Shown here piece after piece: positions 19,846 through 28,971 of a stretch of DNA of 64,000 bases. A program made the position numbers and the translations under genes. Source of the stretch: Pseudomonas sp. Teo4 (GTDB lineage: Bacteria; Pseudomonadota; Gammaproteobacteria; Pseudomonadales; Pseudomonadaceae); NCBI RefSeq assembly GCF_034387475.1, contig NZ_JAXCIL010000002.1, positions 1,674,001 to 1,738,000 on the forward strand, written 5' to 3'. The notes under the pieces are model-generated. The model was not told where the DNA came from. It saw only the letters and a program-made list of their open reading frames with translations, and did not search any database. Position 1 is the stretch's first letter; every line of letters starts with the position of its first letter.

Positions 19846-20163
19846 ATGACCAGCCCAGCCTTTGTCGATGCCTTGCAACAGTTGAGCAGCCTTGCCGAGC
19901 AGGCCCAGGGCACTGCTTCGTTCCGGGGCAATCAGGCCGCCACCAGCTTTGCCGGCGAACTGCAGGTTTCGCTGCAGCGCATCAACCAGCTGCAACAAAC
20001 CGCCGGCACCCAGGCCAATGCTTTCCAGGCCGGCAGCAGCGAGGTTTCGCTCAGTGATGTGATGGCCGATTCGCAGAAAGCCAGTGTCGCGTTCCAGATG
20101 GGGGTGCAGGTTCGCAACCGCCTGCTCACTGCTTATAAAGATGTGATGGCCATGCAGGTTTGA
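19846..20163 (+). CDS. fliE: Flagellar hook-basal body complex protein FliE
   Basis: Junction protein between MS ring and rod, 105 residues. The ATG at 19846 is chosen because the product then matches FliE in length and its C-terminus (VAFQMGVQVRNRLLTAYKDV) is the family signature; the frame runs far upstream antisense to fliF. It is divergent from fliF across 249 bases that must hold promoters for both, including an inverted repeat GCAGAAAA...TTTTGCTGC at 19750-19773. Confidence 0.94.
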   Translation: MTSPAFVDALQQLSSLAEQAQGTASFRGNQAATSFAGELQVSLQRINQLQQTAGTQANAFQAGSSEVSLSDVMADSQKASVAFQMGVQVRNRLLTAYKDVMAMQV

Positions 20164-20195
20164 GACGCCGCTCACAGATTTAGCAGCAAGTGCCT

Positions 20196-20223
20196 TAAAG
20201 ACGACCCAGTCGATTGCCGATGT
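20196..20223 (+). promoter_or_regulatory. Sigma-28 (FliA) promoter of fliDST
   Basis: TAAAG (20196-20200), 15-base spacer, GCCGATGT (20216-20223): a near-exact match to the FliA consensus, 78 bases before the fliD start. It shares the string GCCGATGTTGCG with the flgK promoter. Confidence 0.88.
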
Positions 20224-20300
20224 TGCGCCCTAAGACAGCCACTGAACCGCGTTGGCGGTAAGCGGCCCGAAAAGCTGCGCACATCAGGACGGACACGCAC

Positions 20301-21698
20301 ATGACCACCACCAGCTCTACAGCCTCCATCACTTCCCTGGGCGTGGGCTCCGGGCTTGATCTGGAAAGCATCCTGGAAAGCCTGGAAGAATCGAAGACCA
20401 CCAGCCTGCTGGACCCGATTACCGCCCAGGAAGAATCTGTCGAAGCTGAAATCTCGGCCTACGGCACGTTGACCAGTGCGCTCGATGCGCTGCAAACGGC
20501 TGCAGAAGCCCTGGCCGACGCCAGCCTGTACGAGTCGTTGAGCACCAGCATTTCGGGCAGCGGCGTGTCGGTGACGACCAGCAGCGAGGCGGTGGCGGGC
20601 TCCTACAGCATCGAGGTCACCCAGCTGGCGCAGGCCCAGAGCCTTGCCACCGATGGCATCAGCGATACCAGCAGCACCCTGGGTACCGGCACGCTCACGC
20701 TTCAGGTTGGCAGCGACGAAGCGATCTCCATCACCCTGGACAGCAGCAACAACACCCTGGCCGGGCTGCGCGACGCGATCAATGCGGCGGATGCCGGTGT
20801 CACCGCCACCATCGTCAGCGATGGCAGTGACAGCCCGTATCGCCTGGTGCTGACCTCCAACAGCACCGGCACCGAAGCGCAGATGACCGTCAGCTACAGC
20901 AGCGACGACAGCAGCGACCTGGCGACTTCGCTGTTCGGCTATGCCGATGGCTCCGGCAACATGACCGAAACGGTCGCCGCGCAGGATGCCGAGCTCACCA
21001 TCAATGGCATCTCGATCACCAGCCAGAGCAACACCGTCGAAGAAGCCTTGCAGGGCGTCACCCTCAGCCTGACCGCCACCGGCAGCTCGCAGACCCTGAC
21101 CATCGAGCGCGACACCGACACGATCCTCGATGCGATCACCGATTTCGTCGATGCCTACAACGACTTCGTGGCCACGGTGGATGACCTGACCGCCTACGAT
21201 GCCGACTCGGAAACCAGCGGGGAATTGCTGGGCGACTCCACGACCCGGCGTATCAGCACCGAACTGGCCAGCGACATCTACAACTCGATCGGCAGCGGCA
21301 CCTTCACCTACCTGTCGCAACTGGGCATCGCCCTGGAGTCCGATGGCACCTTGTCCATCGACGAAGACACGCTGGAAAGCGCGCTTGAAGACAACATCGA
21401 CGCGGTATCCGAATTCTTCATCGGCAGCGACGGCAGCTCGGGTTTCATCTCGCGCATGACCGAAGACCTGGACAACTACCTCGACGAGGACAACGGCCTG
21501 ATCGTCGCCAAGACCGACAGCCTGGAATCCAAGCTCGAACAGCTGGAAGAGCGCTACGAAGAAAAGCAGGACCTGATCGATTCCGAGATGGAGCGCTGGC
21601 GTGAGGAGTTCACCGAGCTCGATACCTTGATTTCCACCCTGAACTCCACCGCCGATTACCTCACCACCCAATTCGAGGCGCTCAACAGTGACGATTAA
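20301..21698 (+). CDS. fliD: Filament cap protein FliD (HAP2)
   Basis: Caps the filament and guides flagellin insertion. 465 residues, as in enteric FliD. The N-terminal SITSLGVGSGLDLESILESL is the family motif; the C-terminal region is a coiled coil (LEQLEERYEEKQDLIDSEME) ending in YLTTQFEALN. The mid-region is rich in Ser, Thr and Asp, like the other late proteins here. First gene of fliDST. Confidence 0.95.
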   Translation: MTTTSSTASITSLGVGSGLDLESILESLEESKTTSLLDPITAQEESVEAEISAYGTLTSALDALQTAAEALADASLYESLSTSISGSGVSVTTSSEAVAGSYSIEVTQLAQAQSLATDGISDTSSTLGTGTLTLQVGSDEAISITLDSSNNTLAGLRDAINAADAGVTATIVSDGSDSPYRLVLTSNSTGTEAQMTVSYSSDDSSDLATSLFGYADGSGNMTETVAAQDAELTINGISITSQSNTVEEALQGVTLSLTATGSSQTLTIERDTDTILDAITDFVDAYNDFVATVDDLTAYDADSETSGELLGDSTTRRISTELASDIYNSIGSGTFTYLSQLGIALESDGTLSIDEDTLESALEDNIDAVSEFFIGSDGSSGFISRMTEDLDNYLDEDNGLIVAKTDSLESKLEQLEERYEEKQDLIDSEMERWREEFTELDTLISTLNSTADYLTTQFEALNSDD

Positions 21699-21722
21699 TG
21701 CCCGCGTGACGGAGCTCGCCAG

Positions 21723-22118
21723 ATGATATCCGCCCAAGACGCCAGCGCTTATGCCCGGGTGGGCCTGGAGAGCGGCATTCTTGCCGCCTCGCCGCACCAG
21801 CGCATCACCATGCTGTTCGACCACTACCAGGCTTCGCTGCGCCTTGCCCGCTTGCACCTGCAGGCGGGCAACATCCCGGCAAAGGGCAAGGCAATCACCC
21901 GTGCCGTCAATATTGTCAGCCGGGGGCTGCGTGCATCACTGGACCTGGAGCAAGGCGGCGAGATCGCCCGTCAACTGGACGATCTGTACGACTTCGTCGT
22001 GCGCCTGTTGCTGCGCGCCAACCTTGAAAATAACGAAGAGCACCTAACTGCCGCCGCGGAGCTTCTGGGCAATATCGCCTCGGCTTGGAACGCGATTGGC
22101 CCGCAAACCGAGGATTAA
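21723..22118 (+). CDS. fliS: Flagellin export chaperone FliS
   Basis: Chaperone that keeps flagellin monomeric in the cytoplasm. 131 residues, all-helical, with the FliS pattern YARVGLESGILAASPHQRIT and MLFDHYQASLRLARLHLQAG. It sits 24 bases behind fliD and nine before fliT, the canonical fliDST order. Confidence 0.93.
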   Translation: MISAQDASAYARVGLESGILAASPHQRITMLFDHYQASLRLARLHLQAGNIPAKGKAITRAVNIVSRGLRASLDLEQGGEIARQLDDLYDFVVRLLLRANLENNEEHLTAAAELLGNIASAWNAIGPQTED

Positions 22119-22126
22119 CGGTAGAT

Positions 22127-22492
22127 ATGCTGCAAGCACAAGTGATCGCTGCCTATGAACGACTGCTGGAACAGTCACGCCGCATGCTCGCATGCGCGGA
22201 GAATGGTGACTGGGATGGCATCTTCACACTGAAGTCGCAGGGACTGATTGACGCCGCCGGCCTGCAGCGGGCGGAACGCCAGTCGGAACTCGACGAGCAG
22301 GGGAAAACGCGCAAGCTTGAACTTGTTACCGAAATTCTGGAGCTGGATGCCAAGGTCAGCAGTTTCTTGCATGAACGGCAAAACTACCTGGGGCAACTCA
22401 TGCAAGTCAGCCGTCAGAAAGACGAGTTGGACAATGCCTACCGTTTGAATGGCGCCAAAGTGATATCACTGAGCCATCTTTTGTATCGGTAG
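22127..22492 (+). CDS. fliT: Flagellar chaperone / FlhDC modulator FliT
   Basis: 121-residue helical protein (from ATG 22127) with the FliT layout: AYERLLEQSRRMLACAENGD, then charged helices. In enteric bacteria FliT is the FliD chaperone and also binds FlhC to damp class II transcription; since flhDC is encoded directly downstream, the same feedback could act here (inference). Sequence similarity in this family is low, so the call leans on length and gene order. Confidence 0.85.
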   Translation: MLQAQVIAAYERLLEQSRRMLACAENGDWDGIFTLKSQGLIDAAGLQRAERQSELDEQGKTRKLELVTEILELDAKVSSFLHERQNYLGQLMQVSRQKDELDNAYRLNGAKVISLSHLLYR

Positions 22493-22822
22493 CGGCAGTA
22501 AGCCATCATCTGGTGGCTGATGAACGCGTTGCAAGCGTGTAAAAATCAGGGTCTTAACAGTACTTAACACTTCTTTGGTAAATACTAGTAAAGGTCTGCC
22601 GCTATCTGTTATCGGGCGATGCACTTGATACTTTAGTGGGTAAAAAAATAAATCTCGATGCCCCGCAAGGGAGCACTCGGATGTTCAACACATAGGAAAG
22701 CCGCAGGAAACCCAGAAAGCCCACGCTAGAGGCTTTGGTCATTTCAAGCGCAGGGCAAGTGTGTATGGCTTCATCTTTACGGCGTGCCGGGGCGGTAGTC
22801 ACTATCGAAAAAGGGGAGAAAG
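22493..22822 (+). other. flhDC upstream region, no gene seen
   Basis: A 330-base gap, visibly more AT-rich than its surroundings (stretches such as TAAAAAAATAAAT near 22639-22651 and CTTAACAGTACTTAACACTT at 22552-22571). It starts with a small stem AGCCATCA/TGGTGGCT behind fliT. Long AT-rich leaders are normal for flhDC promoters, which integrate many regulators. I see several possible sigma-70 hexamers (TTAACA, TTGATA) but none clearly best, and no FliA site. Confidence 0.5.
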
Positions 22823-23158
22823 TTGCCAAACACTAATAAAGACCTAGCAGACATCCAGGAACTCAACCTGTCCTACTTGCTGCTGGCACAGAACTTGTTG
22901 CGCAAGGATCGCGAAGTCGCGATGTTCAGGTTGAAACTTAACGACAACATGGCGGACTTGCTCACCCAGTTGAGCAGCAAGCAGATGACCCAGTTGTCCA
23001 GGACCAACCAGCTCATTTGCCGGCCTATCTTCGAGGAAGCAGAGCGTATTTCCAGGGCTCTGGATAACTCGCGCGAGCTGGGCATGGTTGAAATTCACAC
23101 TTCCCTGCTGATGGCGGCTGCTGACCGTTCGGAAGGCATGCACAGCAACGGCGGCTGA
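22823..23158 (+). CDS. flhD: Flagellar master regulator subunit FlhD
   Basis: Class I regulator; with FlhC forms the FlhD4C2 activator of class II flagellar promoters. 111 residues. The signature ELNLSYLLLAQNLL, the run MTQLSRTNQLIC (the Cys corresponds to the intersubunit Cys65 of E. coli FlhD) and VEIHTSLLMAA match the enteric protein along its length. Start is TTG with GGGGAG eight bases upstream; the first in-frame ATG would remove the conserved N-terminus. FlhDC is atypical for Pseudomonas, where FleQ normally holds this role. Confidence 0.93.
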   Translation: MPNTNKDLADIQELNLSYLLLAQNLLRKDREVAMFRLKLNDNMADLLTQLSSKQMTQLSRTNQLICRPIFEEAERISRALDNSRELGMVEIHTSLLMAAADRSEGMHSNGG

Positions 23159-23161
23159 GCC

Positions 23162-23728
23162 ATGTCCGAGAAAAGTCTGGTCACCGAGATGCAGCAGGTG
23201 CATCTGGCCATCGAGCTGATCCAGCTGGGGGCGCGCCTCCAGGTCGTGGAAACCGAGACCTCGCTCAGTCGCGGGCGGCTCATCCGTCTGTACAAGGAAG
23301 TACGCGGAGCTCCTCCGCCCAAAGGCATGTTGCCGTTTTCTACAGACTGGTTCGTGACTTGGCTGCCGAACATCCATTCGTCACTGTTCTACAGCATCTA
23401 TTGCAGCTTGCTGGAGATTGGTGGCCATCGGATCGACGCCTTCATCAAGGCGTATCGCTTGTACATGGAGCACGCCAGCGACACCGAGGGCGAGCGGGTG
23501 CTGGGGCTCACGCGCGCCTGGACGCTGGTGCGCTTCGTCGAGAACGGCATGCTGGAGCAGATTCGTTGCTCCTGCTGCACGGGCAAGTTCATCACCCACT
23601 CGTACTCGCCGACCCAGAACTACGTGTGCGGTATTTGCCAGCCGCCGTCCCGGGCAGGCAAGACCTTGAAGCGCCGCGATAGCGAAACCGAAACCCTCGA
23701 CAGCCTGCGTCCGGTACGCCAGCGATGA
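23162..23728 (+). CDS. flhC: Flagellar master regulator subunit FlhC
   Basis: Zinc-binding DNA-contact subunit of FlhD4C2, 188 residues like enteric FlhC. The zinc site is visible in the C-terminal third: CSCCTGKFITH followed by YVCGICQPPSRAGK (about residues 139-166). It begins three bases behind flhD, so the two are co-translated. A perfect 9-bp hairpin directly follows its stop codon. Confidence 0.95.
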   Translation: MSEKSLVTEMQQVHLAIELIQLGARLQVVETETSLSRGRLIRLYKEVRGAPPPKGMLPFSTDWFVTWLPNIHSSLFYSIYCSLLEIGGHRIDAFIKAYRLYMEHASDTEGERVLGLTRAWTLVRFVENGMLEQIRCSCCTGKFITHSYSPTQNYVCGICQPPSRAGKTLKRRDSETETLDSLRPVRQR

Positions 23729-23755
23729 CCCATCGCCCGCGCAGGCGATGGGTTT
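23729..23755 (+). terminator. Hairpin/terminator after flhC
   Basis: Perfect 9-bp stem CCCATCGCC / GGCGATGGG with a six-base loop, then TTT. It begins at the first base after the flhC stop. The U-tract is short, so termination may be partial; a FliA promoter for motAB follows 24 bases later, which fits a regulatory break between early and late genes. Confidence 0.6.
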
Positions 23756-23778
23756 CACAGTCACCGGGGCAAGTTTTC

Positions 23779-23806
23779 TCAAGTTGGCCATTGCCGTTGC
23801 CGATCT
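23779..23806 (+). promoter_or_regulatory. Sigma-28 (FliA) promoter of motAB
   Basis: TCAAG (23779-23783), 15-base spacer, GCCGATCT (23799-23806). Same architecture as the promoters of flgK, fliD and fliC, with one difference in the -10. It lies 36 bases upstream of motA. In enteric bacteria motAB is also a class III operon. Confidence 0.75.
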
Positions 23807-23842
23807 TCAGCCGTCTTTCACGGGAACCTGAGGAGCGGCGAC

Positions 23843-24721
23843 GTGCTTATTGTATTGGGACTGTTTGTGGCGCTGGCCTCGGTATTCGGTGGTTTCGTAC
23901 TGTCCGGTGGCAGCCTGGGGCCTTTGTATCAACCCACTGAACTGCTGATGATCGGCGGGGCGGCGATCGGCGCGTTCATCGCGGCGAACAATGGCAAGGC
24001 CATTCGCGCGACCCTGGGCGCGGTCTCGACCTTCAGGCGCAGCGCCGGCTACGACAAATCCTTCTACATGGACCTGCTGGCCATGATGTACAACCTGCTG
24101 GGCAAGGCCCGGCGGGAAAGCCTGCTGGCGGTGGAGCGGGACATCGACAACCCGCGGGAAAGCCCGATTTTTTCCCAGTACCCCAAGCTGCTCGACGACC
24201 CGTTGGTGCTCAACTTCATCGTCGACTACCTGCGCCTGCTCATCAGCCTGTCGGTTCAGGCCCATGAGCTGGACGAGTTGATGCAGCACGAGATCGAGGA
24301 ATTCGAGCATGAGGCGCACCTGCCCGCCGATGCGCTGTACAAGATCAGCGATGGGCTGCCGGCCTTCGGCATCGTTGCCGCGGTGCTGGGGGTGGTCAAG
24401 GCCCTGAGTGCGGTCAATGTCGGCCCTGACATGATGGGCCTGATGATCGCCCATGCGTTGGTCGGCACCTTCCTCGGTATCTACCTGGCCTATGGTGTCG
24501 TCGCCCCCCTGGCCAGTCGCATCGAGCGGCAGACCGGCGAATCCACCAAGATGCTGCACTGCCTGCGCATAACCTTGCTGGGCCATGTGCAGGGCATTCC
24601 CCCGCAATTGGCCGTGGAGTTCGCCCGCAAGGCGCTGCACAGCAGTGAAAGGCCCACCGCCGATGAGCTGGAAAACCATGTGCGGGGCGGTGCCGGTCAA
24701 CCGAGCCTGGCGACAGCATGA
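23843..24721 (+). CDS. motA: Flagellar stator protein MotA (enteric type)
   Basis: Proton-channel stator subunit, 292 residues, four transmembrane helices expected. The N-terminus (LSGGSLGPLYQPTELLMIGG, NNGKAIRATLG) follows E. coli MotA closely, and the third/fourth helix region reads LPAFGIVAAVLGVVKALSAV. Start is GTG with AGGAG upstream. It is coupled to motB by an ATGA overlap. A second, unrelated stator pair lies at 36412-38099. Confidence 0.95.
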   Translation: MLIVLGLFVALASVFGGFVLSGGSLGPLYQPTELLMIGGAAIGAFIAANNGKAIRATLGAVSTFRRSAGYDKSFYMDLLAMMYNLLGKARRESLLAVERDIDNPRESPIFSQYPKLLDDPLVLNFIVDYLRLLISLSVQAHELDELMQHEIEEFEHEAHLPADALYKISDGLPAFGIVAAVLGVVKALSAVNVGPDMMGLMIAHALVGTFLGIYLAYGVVAPLASRIERQTGESTKMLHCLRITLLGHVQGIPPQLAVEFARKALHSSERPTADELENHVRGGAGQPSLATA

Positions 24722-25611
24722 GTGAGCAGCCGATCATCATTCGACGCAAGAAAAAGGCCGCCAAGGGGCACCACGGCGGGGCCTGGAAAATCGCCTTCGC
24801 TGATTTCATGACGGCGCTCATGGCGCTGTTTCTGGTGCTATGGGTGCTTTCCAATGCCGGCAAGGGCGACAAGGAGGCCATCGCCCAGTACTTCAGCACG
24901 CCGTTGCTGGTAGCCCTTGCCCATGGTGACAAGAGCAGCGCCAGCACCAGCGCGATTCCCGGTGGTGGTACCGACCCTAACGTGTCGCAGGGCGAAAGGG
25001 TCCGTAAACCTCCGCGATCCAGCCGTTTGTCCAGCGAGGAACGACGTCACCTGCAAGCGCTCAAGCAACGGCTGGAAGATGCCGTGGAGCGCGACCCGAA
25101 GCTGCGCGAGCTGAAGCAGCAGATCGCCATCGAGTTGAGCCCGGAAGGCCTGCGCGTGCAATTGCTGGATACCGACAAGCGCCCCATGTTCGAGCTGGGC
25201 AGTGCGAAGGTGGCGCCGTACATGAGCCAGTTGCTGCGCACGTTCGCCCCGGTGCTCAATGAACTGCGTAACCGGATTCAGATCAGCGGCCATACCGACA
25301 GCCATCCCTATGCGGGCGGCGAAGCGACTTACAGCAACTGGGAGTTGTCTGCCGATCGCGCCAAGGCTTCGCGCCAGGAACTGGTGGCGGGCGGGCTCGA
25401 CCCGGACAAACTGTTGCGGGTCTCGGGCATGTCCGACCGTATTCGCTTGCGCGGGGCCGGGCCGTATGACGCGGCCAATCGGCGGATCGAGATCATCGTC
25501 CTCGACAGCCAGGTCGCTCAGCGCATCCTAGACCAGGACGAGTACGGCATTCAGGCGCCTCCTGGCAGCGACCACGAGCCTGTCAGTGCCCCAGCGCAAA
25601 CCCCGCAATAG
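24718..25611 (+). CDS. motB: Flagellar stator protein MotB (enteric type)
   Basis: Stator anchor, 297 residues. The single membrane helix at about 30-48 holds the proton-binding Asp in AFADFMTALMALFLVLWVLS. A linker follows, then the OmpA-like peptidoglycan-binding domain (about 165-275) with IQISGHTDSHPYAGG and SNWELSADRA. The basic N-terminus (IIIRRKKKAAKGHHGG) is the usual MotB cytoplasmic tail. Confidence 0.95.
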   Translation: MSEQPIIIRRKKKAAKGHHGGAWKIAFADFMTALMALFLVLWVLSNAGKGDKEAIAQYFSTPLLVALAHGDKSSASTSAIPGGGTDPNVSQGERVRKPPRSSRLSSEERRHLQALKQRLEDAVERDPKLRELKQQIAIELSPEGLRVQLLDTDKRPMFELGSAKVAPYMSQLLRTFAPVLNELRNRIQISGHTDSHPYAGGEATYSNWELSADRAKASRQELVAGGLDPDKLLRVSGMSDRIRLRGAGPYDAANRRIEIIVLDSQVAQRILDQDEYGIQAPPGSDHEPVSAPAQTPQ

Positions 25612-25711
25612 CGAGGCATAAAGGCGTTTGTTCGCAGGTTCGCCGTGCCAGGCGCCTGTCCACAATAGCGGCCCCTGAACTGCCCGGGTGGCCGCTGTTG
25701 CCTGAACGATC

Positions 25712-26881
25712 ATGGCCGAGACCAGCAGAGAAGACCAGACCGAAGCGGCCACGCCGCGCCGCATCGAAAAAGCCCGGGAAGAAGGGCAGATTGCGCGCTC
25801 GCGCGAGTTGACCACGTTCGTCATGCTGCTGGCCGGTATCGGTGGGCTGTGGGTCATGGGCGGGCATCTTTACGACCAGATCGGCGCCATCGTCGAGCGG
25901 GCACTGCTGTTCGATCGCGTCCAGCTGTTCGATACCGCGCGCATGCTCGCCACCTGCTGGGCGCTCGGCCAGTCGGCGCTGATGGCCCTGATTCCGTTCT
26001 TCGCCTTGATGGTGTTTGCCGCCCTGGTAGCGCCGACGTTGCTTGGCGGGCTGGTCATCACCCTGGCAGCGGCGCGGCCGCGTCTGTCCCGGGTCAACCC
26101 GATCAGCGGCCTGGCGCGCCTGTTTTCCATGCAGGTGCTGGTGGAACTGGCCAAGGCCATCGCCAAAGCCACGCTCGTTGGCCTGGTGCTGTACCTGTTC
26201 CTGGATGCCCACATCGGCCAACTGCTCGGCCTGCCCAAGCTGCCACCGCAGCAGGCGCTGGTGACGACCATGGCGTTGACGGCGAAGGCCTGTGCCACCT
26301 GCGTGGCGGCCCTGATCGTCGTGGTCGGCATGGACACGCCCTACCAGTTGTGGACCTACGCCAAGAACCTGCGGATGTCGAAGGAGGAGGTGCGCCAGGA
26401 GCACAAGAACTCCGACGGTGACCCCCATGTGAAGGCGCGCATCCGGCGCCTGCAGCAGACACGGGCGCGCCGACGCATGATGAGCAAGGTGCCCAAGGCT
26501 GACGTGGTGGTGACCAACCCCAGCCATTTCGCGGTCGCCCTCAGTTACCGCAAGGACAAGGATGGCGCCCCGCGCGTACTCGCCAAGGGGGCGGATGCCG
26601 TGGCGCTGCGTATTCGCGAGATCGCCCAGGAGCATGACCTGCCGATTCTGCAGGCGCCTCCGCTGGCGCGTGCGCTGTATTTCCATGTGGACCTCGACCG
26701 AGAGATCCCCATGGAGCTCTACACCGTTGTCGCCGAGGTGGTGGCCTGGGCCATCCGCCTCAAGCGCGTCAGCGAACACGGCGGGCCCGTTCCGCCCACA
26801 CCGCTCAATCTGAACGTTCCTGATGGCATGGACCAGCCAGGACGACGCGCCAGGAAAACCGAGGACCCACAAGACCCATGA
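25712..26881 (+). CDS. flhB: Flagellar export specificity switch FlhB
   Basis: Membrane export component that switches substrate class after autocleavage. 389 residues: N-terminal AETSREDQTEAATPRRIEKA, four hydrophobic segments to about 210, and a cytoplasmic domain. The cleavage site reads VTNPSHFAVAL, i.e. NPSH instead of the common NPTH; the scissile Asn-Pro is kept. It overlaps flhA (ATGA). Confidence 0.96.
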   Translation: MAETSREDQTEAATPRRIEKAREEGQIARSRELTTFVMLLAGIGGLWVMGGHLYDQIGAIVERALLFDRVQLFDTARMLATCWALGQSALMALIPFFALMVFAALVAPTLLGGLVITLAAARPRLSRVNPISGLARLFSMQVLVELAKAIAKATLVGLVLYLFLDAHIGQLLGLPKLPPQQALVTTMALTAKACATCVAALIVVVGMDTPYQLWTYAKNLRMSKEEVRQEHKNSDGDPHVKARIRRLQQTRARRRMMSKVPKADVVVTNPSHFAVALSYRKDKDGAPRVLAKGADAVALRIREIAQEHDLPILQAPPLARALYFHVDLDREIPMELYTVVAEVVAWAIRLKRVSEHGGPVPPTPLNLNVPDGMDQPGRRARKTEDPQDP

Positions 26882-28971
26882 AAGGCCTGACTGCCCTGTT
26901 ACGTCGCGACGCCTGGCCAGCCGGCGCCGACCTGAAGATCATGACCGGCCCGGTGCTGATCGTGCTCATCCTGTCGATGATGATCCTGCCGCTGCCAAGC
27001 TTCATTCTCGACCTGCTGTTCACCTTCAACATTGCCCTGGCGATCATGGTGTTGATCGTCAGCATGCTCACCGAGAAGCCGTTGGACTTCTCGGCATTTC
27101 CGTCGGTGCTGCTGTTCACCACGCTGCTGCGCCTGTCGCTGAACGTGGCATCGACGCGGGTGATCCTGATGCATGGCCATACTGGCACCGACGCCGCTGG
27201 CAAGGTGATCGAGGCCTTCGGCGAGTTTCTGGTTGGCGGCAACTTTGCGGTGGGGCTGGCGCTGTTCCTGATTCTGGTGACCATCAACTTCATGGTGATT
27301 ACCAAGGGCGCGGGCCGTATCGCCGAGGTGGGCGCACGCTTCACCCTCGATTCGATGCCCGGCAAGCAGATGGCCATCGATGCCGACCTCAACGCCGGCC
27401 TGATCGGCGAGCCAGAGGCCCGCAAGCGACGCAAGGAAGTTGCCCAGGAAGCCGACTTCTTCGGCTCCATGGACGGTGCCAGCAAGTTCGTGCGGGGTGA
27501 CGCCGTGGCCGGCCTGGTGATCATGGCGGTGTGCGTCGTCGGTGGCCTGGCCATCGGCCTGCTGCAGCACGACATGAGCTTCGCCGACGCGGCCCACACC
27601 TACACCATGCTGACCATTGGCGATGGCCTGGTGGCGCAGATTCCTGGCCTGGTGATCTCCATTGCGGCCGGTGTCATGGTGTCGCGGGTGAATACCGAGG
27701 AGGACGTCAGCCGGCAGATGATCGGCCAGCTGTTCAGCCGCCCGAAGATGCTGATGATGACGGCCGGCGTGATGGGCTTGCTGGGCCTGGTGCCCGGCAT
27801 GCCCAACCTGGTGTTCCTGCTGCTGACCGCGCTGTTGGGCGGGCTGGGCTGGTGGTTCTCGCGCCAGGAGCAACTGGCCGAGCAGGCACCGGTATCGGTC
27901 GCCCAACCCAAGGCGGCGGTGCAGAGCAGCGAGGCGAGTTGGGATGACGTGAAGCTGGTGGACACCCTCAGCCTGCGCGTGGGCCATCGGCTCATTCCGC
28001 TGGTGGACGTGCGCCAGCAAGGCGAGCTGAGCACGCGTATCAAGAGCCTGCGCAAGAAGTTCGCCCAGGACATGGGCTTTCTGCCGCCGGTGGTGCACGT
28101 GCGCGACAACCTGGAATTGTCGCCCAACACCTACATCATCAGCCTCAAGGGCGTGGAAGTGGGGCGCGGCGAGATCTACCCCGGCAAGTGGTTGGCGATC
28201 AACCCTGGCAAGGTCACTGGTCAGCTGGAAGGCAAGGAGGCGGTGGACCCGGCCTTCGGCCTGCCCGCCATCTGGATCGACCAGAACCTGCGCGAGCATG
28301 GGCAGATCTACGGCTACACCGTGGTCGATGCCAGCACCGTGGCGGCTACCCACCTGAACCATCTGCTGCATCAGCATGCCAAGGACATGCTGGGGCGTGG
28401 CGAGGTGCAGAAGCTGCTGGACAAGCTGGGCAGCGACGGCAAGGGCCTGGCAGATGAAGTGGTGCCCAAGCTGCTGACGCTGACGCAACTGCAACGCATT
28501 CTGCAGAACCTGCTGGAGGAGAACGTGCCGATCCGCGACATGCGCACCATCCTCGACACCCTGGCCGAGCACGGCGGCGCCCAGCAGCCGCCCGACATTG
28601 CCGAGCTGACGGCACTGGTGCGCATCGCCCTGGGCCGTTCCATCGTCAACCAGTACTACGCCAACAAGCCGGAACTGCGTGTCATTGGCCTGGATTTCAA
28701 CCTGGAGCAGGTGGTGATGCAGGCGGTTGGCAATGGCGGCTCCCTGGAGCCGAGCCTGGCCGACACCTTGATGAAGGAAACCACCCAGGCCCTCAAGCGC
28801 CAGGAAATGAACAGCGACCCGGCCGTGCTGGTGGTGCCCAACCGCCTGCGCCCAGTGTTGTCGCGCTTCCTGCGCCGGCGCCTGCGTCAGCTGGCGGTGA
28901 TCGCGCTGAGTGAAATCCCTGAGGACCGCACCCTGCGTATCACCAGCATCATCGGCGCGCCTGGGTCCTGA
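26878..28971 (+). CDS. flhA: Flagellar export gate protein FlhA
   Basis: Largest export-gate subunit, 697 residues: eight hydrophobic helices up to about residue 325 with the FHIPEP-region sequence GRIAEVGARFTLDSMPGKQM (around 145-164), and a C-terminal cytoplasmic domain that docks chaperone-substrate complexes (starts near 360, VDTLSLRVGHRLIPLV). Standard length. flhBA order is the enteric one; no flhE, flhF or flhG follows. Confidence 0.97.
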   Translation: MKGLTALLRRDAWPAGADLKIMTGPVLIVLILSMMILPLPSFILDLLFTFNIALAIMVLIVSMLTEKPLDFSAFPSVLLFTTLLRLSLNVASTRVILMHGHTGTDAAGKVIEAFGEFLVGGNFAVGLALFLILVTINFMVITKGAGRIAEVGARFTLDSMPGKQMAIDADLNAGLIGEPEARKRRKEVAQEADFFGSMDGASKFVRGDAVAGLVIMAVCVVGGLAIGLLQHDMSFADAAHTYTMLTIGDGLVAQIPGLVISIAAGVMVSRVNTEEDVSRQMIGQLFSRPKMLMMTAGVMGLLGLVPGMPNLVFLLLTALLGGLGWWFSRQEQLAEQAPVSVAQPKAAVQSSEASWDDVKLVDTLSLRVGHRLIPLVDVRQQGELSTRIKSLRKKFAQDMGFLPPVVHVRDNLELSPNTYIISLKGVEVGRGEIYPGKWLAINPGKVTGQLEGKEAVDPAFGLPAIWIDQNLREHGQIYGYTVVDASTVAATHLNHLLHQHAKDMLGRGEVQKLLDKLGSDGKGLADEVVPKLLTLTQLQRILQNLLEENVPIRDMRTILDTLAEHGGAQQPPDIAELTALVRIALGRSIVNQYYANKPELRVIGLDFNLEQVVMQAVGNGGSLEPSLADTLMKETTQALKRQEMNSDPAVLVVPNRLRPVLSRFLRRRLRQLAVIALSEIPEDRTLRITSIIGAPGS

